A stretch of DNA of 64,000 nucleotides from Paragorgia papillata (GCA_035771165.1 JAWNZC010000406.1:4835001-4899000), one strand, 5' to 3'. Positions 21,384 through 33,214 are shown, counted from the stretch's first letter. Notes: generated by a model not told the origin, from the sequence alone. Translations and numbers: made by a program.

Positions 21384-22417
21384 TCAATTGCGGTTTATAG
21401 GTTCGTTCATGGGAGCTACAGAAACTTGATTACTGCGAATATTCGATACCTTGCTGCGCCATCTGCATAAAATGTGTTTTAAAGCAAGACGAAACTGCTT
21501 TTCACGCCACGAGAATATCGCCGAGTTCGCAAACGAATTAAAGAAAAATAGTGTTTCTGCCCAAGGCATGATAATGTAATAGAGTTGAAAATCAAACTCA
21601 TTTTGAAGTGATCCGTATGTTAAGATTATCGCAGCAGGCAAGTAACAAAAACAAATACATAAAATAATCACGCAGGCAAGGTATCCAGCTTTTGATTCGT
21701 TAATTATGGCTCGTTGTTCTTGACCGTTGATCCCAACTTGTTGGCGTTTTATTGCTTTCTGTTGTCTTCTTATAACAAAATGTATATGAGTCCATACTAC
21801 GACTGCTGACGCCAAGAATATTATGCACATAGCAGCGTTTACTACCATTAAAACATGAACAGAAACTATCCCAACTCGTAAAAATATAAAAACGAAATAC
21901 ACCAACCATGAAATGGCGAGTAGTTTTTTCAGACGCTCATGGGTTATCCAATGTGGATACATGTAAGGCCAAGCGATAGCAATATATCTTTCTGTGTTTA
22001 CAACTGTAGCAATAATCAACGATATTCCACCGCAAAATTGCACCGCTAGTCGGAAAATACTGTATAGAATACAATTATGTTGACCATAGATCTCAAAGTA
22101 AGCTTTCCTAACGACGAACAACGGTTGTATAATAGCAGTAACAATAAGATCAGAGAATGCCAGAGCTATAATGAGCATGTTGGAAAGACGTTTCAAACAA
22201 GGATCTCTCCAGTAAGTTAAAATGACAAAGGTATTTGAAAGAGAACCACAGACAGCCAGAATATACTGTTGATAATTGCTAAGACGATGTTTGATACAAG
22301 ATGACGATTTACAGCAGACGAAGTAAGATAGGTCGCCAGCCTTGTTGAATAACAGTATCTCATGATGTAAACAGTTGACTGATTTGTAAAGTTTGAAACT
22401 TGGTCAGTTACTTCCAT
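21384..22417 (-). CDS. Class A (rhodopsin-like) GPCR, one frameshift in TM1
   Basis: Seven-transmembrane receptor of the expanded cnidarian rhodopsin-like type; ligand unknown. The N-terminus has possible glycosylation sites (NFTNQS). TM1 is split by a one-base frameshift near 22245 (INSIFWLSV into VCGSLSNTFVILTYW). Downstream the frame is open: TM2 NMLIIALAFSDLIVT, TM3 ending in NTERYIAIAWPY (ERY in place of DRY), TM6 ILCICFCYLPAAIIL, and TM7 NSFANSAIF in place of NPxxY. ATG at 22415-22417 was chosen because codons further upstream come from the adjacent fold-back. It is single-exon apart from the shift, about 345 aa if in frame. The shift may be a real lesion or a base error in the assembly. 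Confidence 0.87.
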
Positions 22418-22438
22418 TGCCGCGAGATAAGTTGTTAA

Positions 22439-22959
22439 AGTGCCACTAACCCCAAAAAAATTTTTTCGCAAATCTAAAAGCCCTTATTGAGTGAATTATG
22501 CCAGTTAATGAATTATTGGTATTGGACATTTCGTTGGTCTTCTGTAGACCACCAAAGTTGCATCTGCATGTCCCATGGCGGAGCAGGAAAGGGAATGGGT
22601 ATATTCCTGGTGTTACGTCAGACAAGTCAAACAAAAACTCCTTTGAGCTCTGTCTGGTGAATACATAGAATTTTTTGGGTTGAAAACTCATTTTCCCAAC
22701 TAACGCAATGTAAAATTTCTATGTATTCAGCAGACAGAGCTCAAAGGAGTTCCTTGTTTGATTTGTCTGACGTCACACCAGGAATATACCCATTCCCTTT
22801 CCTGCTCCGCCATGGGACATGCAGATGCCAATTTTTGCAACTTTGGTGGACTACAGAAGACCAAAGAAATGTCCAATACCAATAATTTATTCACTGGCCT
22901 AATTCACTCAATAAGGGCTTTTAGATTTGCGAAAAAAAAGTTTTGAGGTTAGTGGCACT
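22439..22959. mobile_element. TTAA-flanked fold-back, ~250-bp arms
   Basis: TTAA at 22435-22438 and 22960-22963 brackets ends AGTGCCACTAACC and its complement. The arms pair almost completely: the CCATGGGACATGCAGAT region and the CTTTGAGCTCTGTCTG region both occur inverted. The TTAA target suggests piggyBac-type mobilisation. It sits 22 bp from the GPCR start codon and so may affect its promoter. Confidence 0.85.
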
Positions 22960-23209
22960 TTAAGTGTCCCACTATAGAACTCAATTGTTTTTTTCACAAG
23001 GAAACATATGTCACTTCTTTAAAGGCTGTTAATCTCGTTAAATCTCTTGAATAAACATTACAAATTAGAGATCATAATTTTCGTGGAAATTGTAAACATG
23101 GCGGGAATCGAAATGAAATAAAACTTTGCCGTATAAAGAAATTAACCACTTCTTAAACAGCAATCAGTTGATAAAAACAACAAACATATTTAGCTGTTGT
23201 TTTGGTCAG

Positions 23210-24242
23210 TTGTTCCGCATGAAGTGAATGGATCACGTGATCTTTCTTTTTAACAATTATTCTGATTGGCTAATGTTCAATGTTTGTCTGGTCTGAAGTA
23301 GTCCCTTTGATAGTACAGATCTCTACTTTAGTGACAAAGTATTGGATACGAATTAAAACCCCAGAATTTATAGACACTCTTGTGGGAAAGGCAACAAGTT
23401 TTAATATTCTAACTAATTCCCAGGCCGTTATTTTCACAAACTATGTTTTAAAATTATGTGATTTGAGATCACTAGACGTTATTTTTCTTCCACTTGAAAG
23501 TTTAAACAATTTAGGTAAATATATAAAAAATAAATTATTCATTTACTGATTTCTGGAAAGGTCAGATTCAACAAAGTCGTTCTAATGGTAAACTGAGAAC
23601 TCTCGTACAAGTTAAGAATAATTTTGGCTTTGAAGAATACCTTCACGAAATTTGTAATGTTAAACATCGCCAGGCAGTAACACTGAAAGTGAGAATATCC
23701 GCACATAAACTACCAGTTGAATCTGGCCGATATAACAAAACCCCTTACGAGGAACGAAAGTGTACTTTATGTCACTCGAATGAAATCGGTAATGAATTTC
23801 ACTATTTAATGTCCTGCTCCAACAAAAAGTTTGTAGAGCTTCGAAATACTTTTATAAATAATATATACATAGTCAACGCGTCTTTCCGTTTACTTGACAC
23901 AAAGGATTTCTTTCTATATATAATAAATCAATGTACGTGATAAGTCTATCATGAAAATAATATTTTCATGATATTCTTTCATTATATGATAGTCATTATA
24001 TTGTCTAACCCATATTACCATACACTGTACTCCTAGCTATATTATTTAACTCACATTACTATACCCTTTACACTTTTAACCATAGTTTGTATGGTATTAT
24101 CTAGTTTATGTTACTGTACGTTCTGTTCCTTTATGTAAATATCTTTTCATATGTGCCTGTATTGGTATTTGATGAATAAAGTATTATTATTATTATAATC
24201 ACTCAACGCATTATCCACGCACTTCATGCGGAAAGGTCTATT
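23210..24242. mobile_element. MITE family B, copy 1, interrupted by a LINE tail
   Basis: Left part (CCGCATGAAGTGAATGGATC at ~23216) and right part (ending GCGGAAAGGTCTATT) match the two ends of the uninterrupted copy at 38937-39103. About 0.9 kb of LINE sequence separates them. Confidence 0.75.
23300..24196 (+). mobile_element. 5'-truncated LINE 3' end
   Basis: The plus strand encodes the C-terminal tail of a non-LTR polyprotein: RISAHKLPVESGRYN followed by a zinc knuckle CTLCHSNEIGNEFHYLMSC (C-x2-C...H-x4-C). It ends with a 3' UTR and a (TATTAT)n tail at 24180-24196. A frameshift near 23548 separates an upstream remnant. RT and endonuclease are lost. Confidence 0.75.
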
Positions 24243-24821
24243 GTACTTAAGAGGCGTGTAAACAGAAGAGGACGAGCCCTCTTGGCCGAGATCTTGCAGC
24301 TGTCAGTCAAATCGGTTGTTCAATTTGTTTTGGTTTCGATATATGAGAGTGAGAGCCAGCAGAACTTGGCGCAAGATCTCGCTTTTGACCTCCCCGAGAT
24401 CTCGCCTATGGAGAGCGCTGAAAGTTTTCCATATAAACGACGCTTAAGATGGTTGGTTAAGGTTTTCTCCATATAAACATCCCCTTGCGCCAAAGCCAAG
24501 TGATAGACCCAAAATTATGTTCCCTACTGAACCACTCGAAGAACATATTACTTTTCTGTTAATTATTAAGTACATTTTTTAAAAGTCTGTTTAACCAACG
24601 TTGAAAAAAACTACATATCTTAATTTAATATAATCAAATAAATTTTAGCGAAACCGTAATATTGTCATTTGGACTTCTTAATTCTTGTAAACACAAGTGA
24701 AGAAATGTGAGATGTAAACGTCGAAATATGTCGTTAGTTAAAACACGGTTAAAATGGATGTTTTTATTGCCATCGTTCATCGTGATGGAAATATTCGTTG
24801 GCTTGATCCATCTTTGAACGT
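24243..24821. repeat. Partly repetitive spacer
   Basis: The 24260-24480 stretch (CTCTTGGCCGAGATCTTGCA... and TTTTCCATATAAACGACGCT) resembles 57395-57560, so it is part of a dispersed repeat. The remainder is AT-rich with no supported gene. Confidence 0.5.
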
Positions 24822-25413
24822 GTTAAGCCCAGGGGCGGATCTAGGATTGCTGAAAGGGGGGTGTCCTAGGGCGAAACCGAGCCTTCTAGGGGGTTCCCCT
24901 GGAAATTTTTGAGTTCTTGGGTCTCTGAAATGGCATTTCCAGCAATTTCAGAGCCATTTGAGGGCACGTTTGAGCACTCCGCAGTATAGAAAAAAGGTTG
25001 TATTTTTGGGTTACATGTACTTACAGTATAAAATATTTATGTAAACACTTTTTTTCAAATAGCAAATATTTTGCAAATATTTATGCAAAGACTTGCAATA
25101 ATTATATTTAGCGTCTTTTAATAATTTTTTCTAGACCAAAGAGGGGGGTGGCTAGCCACCCAATCCACCACCCCTAAATCTGCCCCTGAATCCCTAAACG
25201 AGGACGCAAGTCATCGCAAGTTGGCAGTCACAAATTTCTTTGGCGGTCGTTCGAACACCCAAATTAACAAAATAAAGGTTTCATGAGTGTTTTAAACAAG
25301 TTTTAACTTTGTCACGGTACATAATATTTTCAGGAAATTATTCAGAGCGGCTGGCTGAGATAGCGTGACTGCCAACTGGCGATGACTTGCGTTCTCGTTT
25401 GATTAGGGCTTTA
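24822..25413. mobile_element. Fold-back element hosting a nested MITE
   Basis: Outer inverted repeat: AAACGAGGACGCAAGTCATC (25194) pairs with GATGACTTGCGTTCTCGTTT (25381). The outer left tip TTAAGCCC lies on the far side of the inner MITE, and the right tip is GGGCTTTAA. The inner MITE therefore landed inside the left arm. Confidence 0.65.
24830..25188. mobile_element. hAT-like MITE, CAGGGGCGGAT ends
   Basis: Termini CAGGGGCGGATCTAG and the complement of AAATCTGCCCCTG. The same end type appears near 47512 and 49609. CAGGG-type short TIRs are typical of hAT elements; the 8-bp duplication is not exact. Confidence 0.7.
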
Positions 25414-27004
25414 AACCGGTTTTTTTCCAAACCGGAAGCTGAATAGAAATAAGATTTTAGCCAATCAGAAGCGCTGAAGCGGGTAATTTAAAAAACCTGT
25501 CCGGACTTTAACTGAAGTATGCTCGTGATTTTCTCAGTTTGGGGCATGTCGGCAAGAAGTGTGGATTTACGTCGCTCTAAAGCCTTGAAAATTCGCCCAA
25601 GTCTCGCTAGAATACTAGACCCAAGGTAGCAACAAAACGGCTTCGAAGTTTGAGAAGTGTGAGTATGCTTTATAGTTGTTGCTTGCTTTTAGTTGTTGAT
25701 TTTATTCAGTTAATTTGACCGTCCCATAGCGAATTCCTTCGGCTGCATGCTCAACCCAAAATGCGAGATTTCTTCGATTTTATCACTTCGAAACAGGTCA
25801 AAAAGCCTTCAAACAGAAACATCATGACAAGTACCAAGATTTCCAAGCGAAGTTGAGCATTTCTCGCAGATTTTCGACATTTTAGAGACGAAATTCACCA
25901 AAATTTCGGCGCACGCTCTCGAAGCTGTCGGAAGCGTCTTGGCTGTTCTTGTTCGCTCATTCGCTTGTCCGAAGATTTAGCAAGTGCTGGTCGTTTTTTA
26001 GCTCATATTTTCGAATAGAGACGTGTTTAGAAGATAGCCTTAGTGATTATTCGTCTTTTGTTAACGTTTCGAGGATTTATTTTTACAAATTTCGCTCGTT
26101 CGGCGATATATTCGGGTGCGAGAAGATGTCGGGATAAGCTTTGTAGTGGTCCCGTAGGACGTTTAATGTATTTGACTTCTTCGACAGAATTAAGCAACGC
26201 GTAGAGGACATTTCTTAGCCATTATCTTTCTTCTTCTCGACGTTTTGAAGACGTTTTTGTACAAATTTTGGCAATTCGCTTTCTGCGTTTCAATAGTTCG
26301 TTGTCTGCACGTACGTGTGCATGCCTTCGCTTTATGAGTGGACTTCGGTGGCACGTTTTTTATTCATGCATTGAGACATATTCAGAATCAGACCTCGTGC
26401 TTTTAAAAGCGTTGAAGCCAGGAATTAAATTCTTTTTAGTTCAGCAGCATTCTTTTTCGAAACCAAGGCAAATGAAGTCTTTAATGTTTGTACTCAACTA
26501 TACCTCGCCATTGATAATTTCACGTCGACTTTAGCAAATCCTGAACAATTATAAACGCACGCGACCGGTCTTAGCTAGCTTTCATACTTTGTTAAAATTC
26601 CGATGCACACAAGTTCCGCTGCGAATTTTGAGGAAACTCTTCATGGAAAGAAAATAATTGAACCTTCAAGATTTTGCTGGCGTTGCCGCCATATTCCTGT
26701 TTTAGTTAAACTAGTCGTTCGTTCGCTGTTCATTGTCAAAGATTTTTGGATTCTATTTTGAACTTTTCTGTCGATTCGATAATTTTCATTGTACAGTTGC
26801 GTATAAATTCACCCAACCACTGCGTGCGTTACCATTCTTGAGGTCGGGTACGTGGGGGTGGGGTACAGTAGGGTGGGTGGGGTGTACCTCAATTGCCTTC
26901 TCGCGTTACCAACCAATGCAATTTTACGATTAAATTAACCAACCAATTTCTTATGCATCAATTTATATTAACAAAAAATCCCGTATAACAAAAAATCCTC
27001 TACA
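25414..27004. other. 1.6 kb without a supported gene
   Basis: Mixed composition with several short open frames. The best is a 28-codon frame from ATG 25546 that could end at a donor (CCCAAG|GTAGC), but no partner exon was found. No repeat was recognised. Confidence 0.5.
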
Positions 27005-30000
27005 AAATTGATTGATTGATTGATTGATTTAATAATATTTATACAGGGTAGTCCAATTCAGCTAACGCTGATTTAAATGGAGCCCTGTTTAACAAAAATA
27101 CAAACATCGCAATAAATAGAAATACAAAAAATTAATTTACATTTACATTTACAAGACTAGTACAAATATAATATAAATATATACACACATATACAATAGC
27201 AATAATTCGGTAGTCAGTCCTGGGCAAGCCGCAAATGTTTCTTTAGCTTCCTCTTAAAATTATCCAGTTCTGTTACGTTCCTGAGGTCTGATGGTAACTT
27301 ATTCCATACTCTTGCCCCATTAATTCTAAAAGATCCTTGATATTTTTGCGTTTTAGCTAATGGTGGACGGAGTAGATCTCTATTACGCGTCATATACGAA
27401 TGTACGTTATACGCATGGTTGAATTCGTTAAGCAGATAGTCTGGAGCTAATCTATTTAAGTATATTTAAACACAAGTAGGCAAGTTTGATAGTGTCTACG
27501 TGATTGTAGTGACGGCCAACTAAAGATACGCTTTATTTCATGAGGCTCAACTTTGCGCTGTTCAATTATTCTAGCAGCTCGCAACTGAAGTTTATCTAGA
27601 TAGTCCAGATTCATTTTACCGCACGTACCCCAGATGACAGAACAATAGTCAAAAAGGGGGAGGACCATACTGTTATATAGTGTGATACAGGCCTCTCTAG
27701 GAAGTACTTTACGTGATTTACGGAGCATACCAAGCCTAGATGAGATCTTATTAGCTAAGTGATCTATATGATCATTCCAAGATAAGTTTGGATCAAGAAT
27801 GACACCTAGATACTTAAATGTATAAGCTCGAGATAGAATGGTGTCATTGGTTTTAACAGTAAAGTTTTTAACTAAACTTAACTTTGATTAGTACCCATTT
27901 GTCATAATTAAGGAACAAGAAGTTATTACTAAGCCAATTGATTATACTGTTAAGATTGTGAGTTAGGCTATTTTCAATCTCAGAGATTGATTTACTGCTA
28001 AAGTAAAGCAAGGTGTCGTCAGCATAAAGGCGCACGCTACAGTAGTTGGTAATAGTATAAAGATCATTAATATAAATAATGAACAGCAGGGGGCCCAAAA
28101 TAGACCCCTGAGGTACACCAAATAGAATAGGCTGTGGGCTGGAGGACACACCATTAACAGTAATAGTTTGCGATCTATCAGTAAGGTAAGCCTTAAACTA
28201 CTGTAACGAAGACTTAGAAAAACCTAACACAGAAAGTTTATCAAGTAATTTATCGTGGTCTAAAGTGTCAAAGGCTTTTGAGAGGTCTAAAAAGACCATC
28301 CCAGTTAGCTGTCCCTTGTCTATGTTATGCAGTAAAGTATTGGTGACATCAGTCAAGCAGGTGCTAGTTGAATGGAGAGGTCTGAATCCCGATTGGTAAA
28401 TAGATAGGATGTTATTTTCATGCAGAAAAGAATAAACCATGTTGTGAACTGCACGTTCCAAGATCTTAGCAAACAGCGGGAGTACCGAGATAGGTCTGAA
28501 ATTTGCAGGGTCAGATTTTGATCCAGTTTTGTGAACAGGTGTAACTATAGCATGCTTCCAGTCAGGTGGTATTGAGCCTTCATTTATAGTTCGATTTAGT
28601 AGTACTGTTAGAGGCTTGGCAATTTCGTGAGAGCCGTCCTTCAGAAGGCGAGCCGGCATGTTTGTTAGTCCAGTGGGCTTACTTGTCTTGATATTTCCAA
28701 GTTGCTTTAGAACAAACTCCTCGCTGATCTGGTTCAGGCTGAATGAATAGCTAGGCTGTGAATGGTCGTCAGCTTGTTGTTGCGAGTTGCTTCGTAGCCA
28801 CTGTCTTATATTCAGTACTGCATTGTAGAAGTGCTGAGCAAAACCATTAGTGATTATCTGAGGTTCATAGGATAGGCCACTAGCAGTGTCTAAACAACTA
28901 ACAGTTGCGTTCTTTTTGTTGGAAGATATTGCATTTTTTAGTATTTTCCACAGTTTTGACGAATCCTTCTTGTTCTCATTAATTAAGTTGGAATAGTAAT
29001 CCCGCTTGGCAGTTCTAATCAGGCTCGTTGTTTTGTTTCGTAGGCCTCTATAGGTAGCCCATTCAGTAGCTGATGCGGTCTTCTGTGCTTTTTTGTGATG
29101 ATAATTTCGACGTTCCCATCATTGTTCCATGGGAGTGTATTGGCACGAGCGCTTTTGGTGGTCATAGGTGCATGCTTGTCCATTATATTGGTCAACGTTG
29201 TTTTAAATTCACTCCATGCATCACTTACTGTCAAAGAGGTGTTTACATGGTCCCAAGAGGCTGAATGCAAATCCGAGGTGTAATGTTCCGGTGAGTAGTT
29301 CTTGAAGTTTCTGTAATGAATAATTTTATAACCATTACGCGGCTTCTGAGCTTTCCTGATGATATATATTAGTGAATGATCACTAATGGAGCAGTGCAAT
29401 ATGCCAGAATCAATGATCTTGTTCTTGTCCGTGGTAAAGATAAGGTCTATTAAAGTAGATGAGCGGTCCGTAATCCTTGTAGGCGATTTTATAAGTTGAG
29501 TGAACTGATATGTATTAAAAATACGGTTCAACTCTCTACTTTCAGCAGACCGTTTTTTCAGTAGTTCGTCACAATTAAAATCACCAAACACTAGCATCTC
29601 TTTTCCCTCGACAGCAGCTTGGTCTAGGATATTAGTCAAATCAGCCTTAAATAAGCTGAAGTCCGCATTTGGTGGTCGGTAAATGGAACCAATCAATGCT
29701 TTACTTCTATTGGGGAAAGATAATTCCAGCCATGTCGCTTCAATACTATCAAGATTAAAATCCATTCGTTGACGAGCCATCAGCTTAGAATTATAATAGA
29801 TCGCAACCCCTCCTCCTCTCTGAGATCCAGCACGATCTGCTCTAATAAAATTATATCCCTCAATTTGAAGCTCTCTATCACTCCAGGTTGCGTCAAGCCA
29901 AGTTTCATTAAGGCACAAAACATCAGAATGGTCGTCCTGTAGAAGAATCCTAAGTTCATCACTATGTCTTGGGATAGACTTCGGATATTTAAGTGAGCCA

Positions 30001-30360
30001 TCTTGAGACCTGGTCTATTTAAGCCAGAATAAGACCAACCTGGATTTGGGGAAATGTCGCCAGCAAGTAGAAGCAGCGTAGCTAATGAGCAATACTGTAG
30101 AAGTTTGGCGATTTTAAGCAGCTTTGTTCTCGCATCGTCAGCCATGATGGTTGCTTGTGTTGGTTTGATTGAGTTTGATATTTTCGGGGAAGATAACATG
30201 CTGCCAATGTAGAGAGTAGTGCTAGACTTACTTTCAATATCTTCGTTAGGAGTTAGGCCCTTTAAGATTTCATAACAGATGTATAAAATATAAATTCTAC
30301 GCCAAGTAGACTTACAAAAGTGTGGAGCTTTATAAAGCCGTGCTACCGCCATTATTCAAA
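27005..30360 (-). mobile_element. APE-type LINE (CR1-like), nearly full-length, frameshifted
   Basis: The most complete retrotransposon in the window. From high to low coordinate: an N-terminal leader with a 2A-like motif (30035-30061); an apurinic endonuclease with LNETWL, IYRPPN, FGDFNCDE and SDHSL (29019-29918); then RT with PPDWKHAIVTPVHK, FRPISVLP, FLDLSKAFDT (28198-28659), [13 protein letters not shown] and catalytic YADD (27868-28149). The C-terminus has LFDYCSVIWG (27456-27728). The 3' end has a (TTGA)n run at 27007-27030, a CR1-like trait. Frameshifts near 29920, 29020, 28190 and 27870 mean it cannot make a full protein. Downstream of the endonuclease, the linker to RT (28660-29018) is only partly readable. 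Confidence 0.9.
30035..30061 (-). other. Degenerate 2A-like recoding motif
   Basis: Residues GDISPNPGW follow a hydrophobic LATLLLLA run near the start of the LINE polyprotein. The 2A consensus is D-(V/I)-E-x-N-P-G followed by P, and published APE-type LINEs carry such motifs at this position. Here serine replaces glutamate and tryptophan replaces the last proline, so skipping is probably lost. Confidence 0.65.
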
Positions 30361-30784
30361 AAATGCTTTTACCGATCAGTTTTTGTAAAAGTGTGTGGTT
30401 GTCGGGGTGGGGGGATTTTGGGTTTGTGATATTTTAAAATAATTGTTAATTGTATTTATAGGAATGTTGACAAGAGTATTACAATTTGAGTACTTCATGG
30501 AACTACAAGGATTTAATTTTGGAGTTCAGTTATTACCATTCAATGATAAGATCTACCTACCAAGCAAGCAGATGTCCTGGGTCGAATGTTTCAGGTTTAA
30601 ATTATTTCCATGTGGCTTAAGGTTTAGGGTTTAATAAGCCAGGCCAAAGTTTATTGGGGTGGGATGGGCTGGTTTATTTATTAAGGTGAGGAAGTTTAAA
30701 TCTTCTAATAGTCATGCAGTCAAATGTGTAATAAGAAGAAGTAATTAGTTGTGTAGTTCCCAATAGTACTCAAGCAGCCTGAAG

Positions 30785-30964
30785 CAAAACAAGATGGCGG
30801 CGAAAGCAAGATGACGGCGAAAGCAAGATGGCGGCGAAACTACGATGGCGGCGAAAACAAAATAGCGGCGAAAACAAAATGGCGACAAAAACAAAATGGC
30901 GGCGAAAACAAAATGGCGGCGAAAACAAAATGGCGGCGAAAGCAAGATGGCGGCGAAAACAATG
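30785..30964. repeat. 18-bp minisatellite, ATGGCGGCGAAAACAAA
   Basis: About ten units of roughly 18 bp with AAAGC/AAAAC variants. The same motif, also preceded by AGCCTGAAGCA, appears at 35929-36003, so the two arrays share an origin. Confidence 0.9.
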
Positions 30965-31635
30965 TTTAACTGACCCATTGCTACCTAGGATGTCTAAGGG
31001 TGTTCTCCTCTGGCAAGGAAAATCTCCTGGCAGTAGAATCGTCTGCCTTGCAGAGTAAAACAACAAAGGGGACGTTTTGCCTGGCTCAGGCAAGGATGGG
31101 TCAACAACACTAAAGGGGTTAAGGGGTTAAGTAGAGGAGCAGCTTTTCTAGATGGCCTTCTATGGCGTCCTAGACTGGTCTCCATGCACCCCAGCACCGT
31201 GTGAAGCGCACCACATAGCCTCTCCATGGTGAATGACCGTCCGTGCGTGGTGAAGATTAACCACATCCTACTGCGAGGTAACCCTGTTAACATCATCAAG
31301 AGATGGTGGAGCAGAACACGGCGGATCTAGAGGAGTAAACCTCGATAAAACAATCCTGCTGTTCTAGATAACCATTGCAGTTCTAGAGATAGATGAACAA
31401 CAGTTACTTTCAACCGGAGTACGGTATATGCATATTCTAAGTTAGGAAGTTTTCTGCTGGGGTTTAAATGATTTAGAACTTGCCTATCTGCATTAACTCT
31501 ATTAAACTGCTCTTAAGATACTGACTCTCAAGATACTGTTATTTTACCTTAATTGTTGCCAAAATTGTGTCTTAATTGGAGAATGACATTTTCTATGCAT
31601 GGTCATCATCGGGTCAGGGATATGGATAAAATATA
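30965..31635. other. Spacer without a supported gene
   Basis: No family motif or convincing splice-linked exon was found. Frames on both strands are short. Confidence 0.5.
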
Positions 31636-31868
31636 AGGTTGATTTGCTTTCTATAGTAGACTTGGGGTTTGCGATTCATATTCCTATCCTTACTGGTCCT
31701 TAGTCCCAGCTGTAATCATTGTTCTCTTGAGGCAATGAAACCTATTCCTACCCACTACCTATAAATTACCTGGTACCCCACACGCTTATCTCACCTCTAC
31801 TGTAGAAAGCAATACAATCTGTTATCCAAGGTTTTGTCTCTGCTACCTTAATTTTTTTTCACTTCTGA
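31636..31868. repeat. Direct duplication, copy 1
   Basis: From AGGTTGATTTGCTTTCTATAG through TTATCCAAGGTTTT into a T-rich tail. Copy 2 is 383 bp downstream with about 90% identity. Confidence 0.9.
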
Positions 31869-32018
31869 AAAAGAAAACAACCGCTACAAATACTGGTAAC
31901 TAAGTAGGTGCTTTGTAGTTTGTGATTACAAAACAAAATGCAGTAGAGCGTTGTTAACTTATGATCTTTTCTTTGCAGAGATGGGAGTAGAATTAGTGGA
32001 AAAAAGATCTTGGGTATT

Positions 32019-32245
32019 AGGTTGAATTGCTTTCTATGGTAGACTTGCGGTTTGCGTTTCCTATTCCTATCCTTACTGGTCCTTAGTCCTAGCTGTAATC
32101 ATTGTTCTCTTGAGGGCAATGAAACCTATTCCTACCCACTACCTATAAATTACCTGGTACCCCTCACGCTTATCTCACCTCTACTGTAGAAAGCAATACA
32201 ATCTTTTATCCAAGGTTTTTTCAGCTACCTTTTTTTCACATCTGC
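32019..32245. repeat. Direct duplication, copy 2
   Basis: Same block as 31636-31868, including the shared ACTGGTCCTTAGTC and CCTACCCACTACCTATAAAT segments. No obvious terminal repeats, so segmental duplication is more likely than an independent insertion. Confidence 0.9.
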
Positions 32246-32324
32246 AATGAAACCATGGCTACATATGTCGATAGCCAAATATTTTGTCGTTATTAACTTT
32301 TCTTTGTACTCTAAAAATGTGAAA

Positions 32325-32480
32325 TTGGATTCACTGTCTGTCTTTGGTATTTCATGTGGTGATTCGGGATACTGCTATCTGTAAGTATGTAAAGGAAAGG
32401 ATATAAGAGTGTGCCGATGAAATGCATTTCTTTGTGTGCAAGAAGAGATCCAAAAACATGATTATGTATGAACAGAAAAG
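32325..32480 (+). repeat. Diverged inverted pair, left arm
   Basis: About 80% identical to the complement of 32895-33060. Key shared parts are GATTCACTGTCTG, TCATGTGGTGATTCGGGAT and AAATGCATTTCTTTGTGTGC. Both arms can be read as one Cys-rich frame (DSLS...SC-DSG-CY...VCKGKD), which is broken here by two stops. Confidence 0.65.
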
Positions 32481-32586
32481 AGTTGTACTTTAGCTGAAGG
32501 TGGGATTAAGTAGCAGAAGGAAGAAACAAATTAGTAAATGTGTAGGGTATATGCAGTGTACTGTAGGGATGATGCATGAACACGAG

Positions 32587-32791
32587 TTTGATAACTTTGC
32601 CTTCATTTTTTGAGAATGCCATTTATTTTAACAGAATTGTTTACACTTATAACCATAACTAGGAGCGCGAAAAACAGTGTAAGCGTAAAAATTAAATTAA
32701 CTGAAGCCTTAAAACTTAAAATTAAACTCAGTGTAAGCGGCATGACGTTTCAATGAATGGCATTCTCAAAAGTGAAGGCAAAGTTATCAAA
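32587..32791. mobile_element. MITE D, 37-bp TIR
   Basis: Ends TTTGATAACTTTGCCTTCA and its complement, extended by GAGAATGCCATT, pair with few mismatches. It lies between the two arms of the diverged inverted pair. Confidence 0.8.
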
Positions 32792-32894
32792 CCGATGTTA
32801 TTGCATTATTCCTACAGTACATTGCATTACTTTATGCATTTACCAACTTGTTTTTTTCTTTTGGTACTTAGTTTTACCATCAACTCAAGTACAA

Positions 32895-33163
32895 TTCTTT
32901 TCTGTTTATGCATAATGTGTTTCTAGGTCTTTTCTTGTACATAAAGAAATGTATTTTACCATTACATTCTTTACATCTTTTCCCTTACATACTTGCATGT
33001 AACAGCATCCCGAATCATCACATGATCTGTCAACGTCAGACAGTGAGTCTATATTCGGATCTTTTTTATACAATTTTGATCGGCAAATGTTACACAAATT
33101 CCACTTACAAGAGTGAGCAATAAGGTAAACTGATAGTTTCCAAGAGTCAGAGCAGTTTTGATT
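32895..33163 (-). pseudogene. Cys-rich open frame in the right arm, unrecognised
   Basis: An open minus-strand frame of about 86 codons ending at 32906, with CKWNLCNICRSK and SCDDSGCCYMQVCKGKD. The inverted partner at 32325-32480 keeps the same frame but has stops, which suggests both derive from one coding segment, perhaps of a transposon. No start codon or splice partner is established and no known family was recognised. Confidence 0.35.
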
Positions 33164-33214
33164 GTACTAATCCAAATATAGGCAGGTTTTAAATTATTTA
33201 GACCCCAACCAAGA

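Noticed and set aside
25546..25640. 28-codon frame starting MSARSVDLRRSKA with a donor-like end
   Set aside because: No downstream exon or second line of evidence could be found.
30745..31093. Minus-strand FCFRRHFVFAAIL repeat frames
   Set aside because: Products of the 18-bp minisatellite (period divisible by 3).
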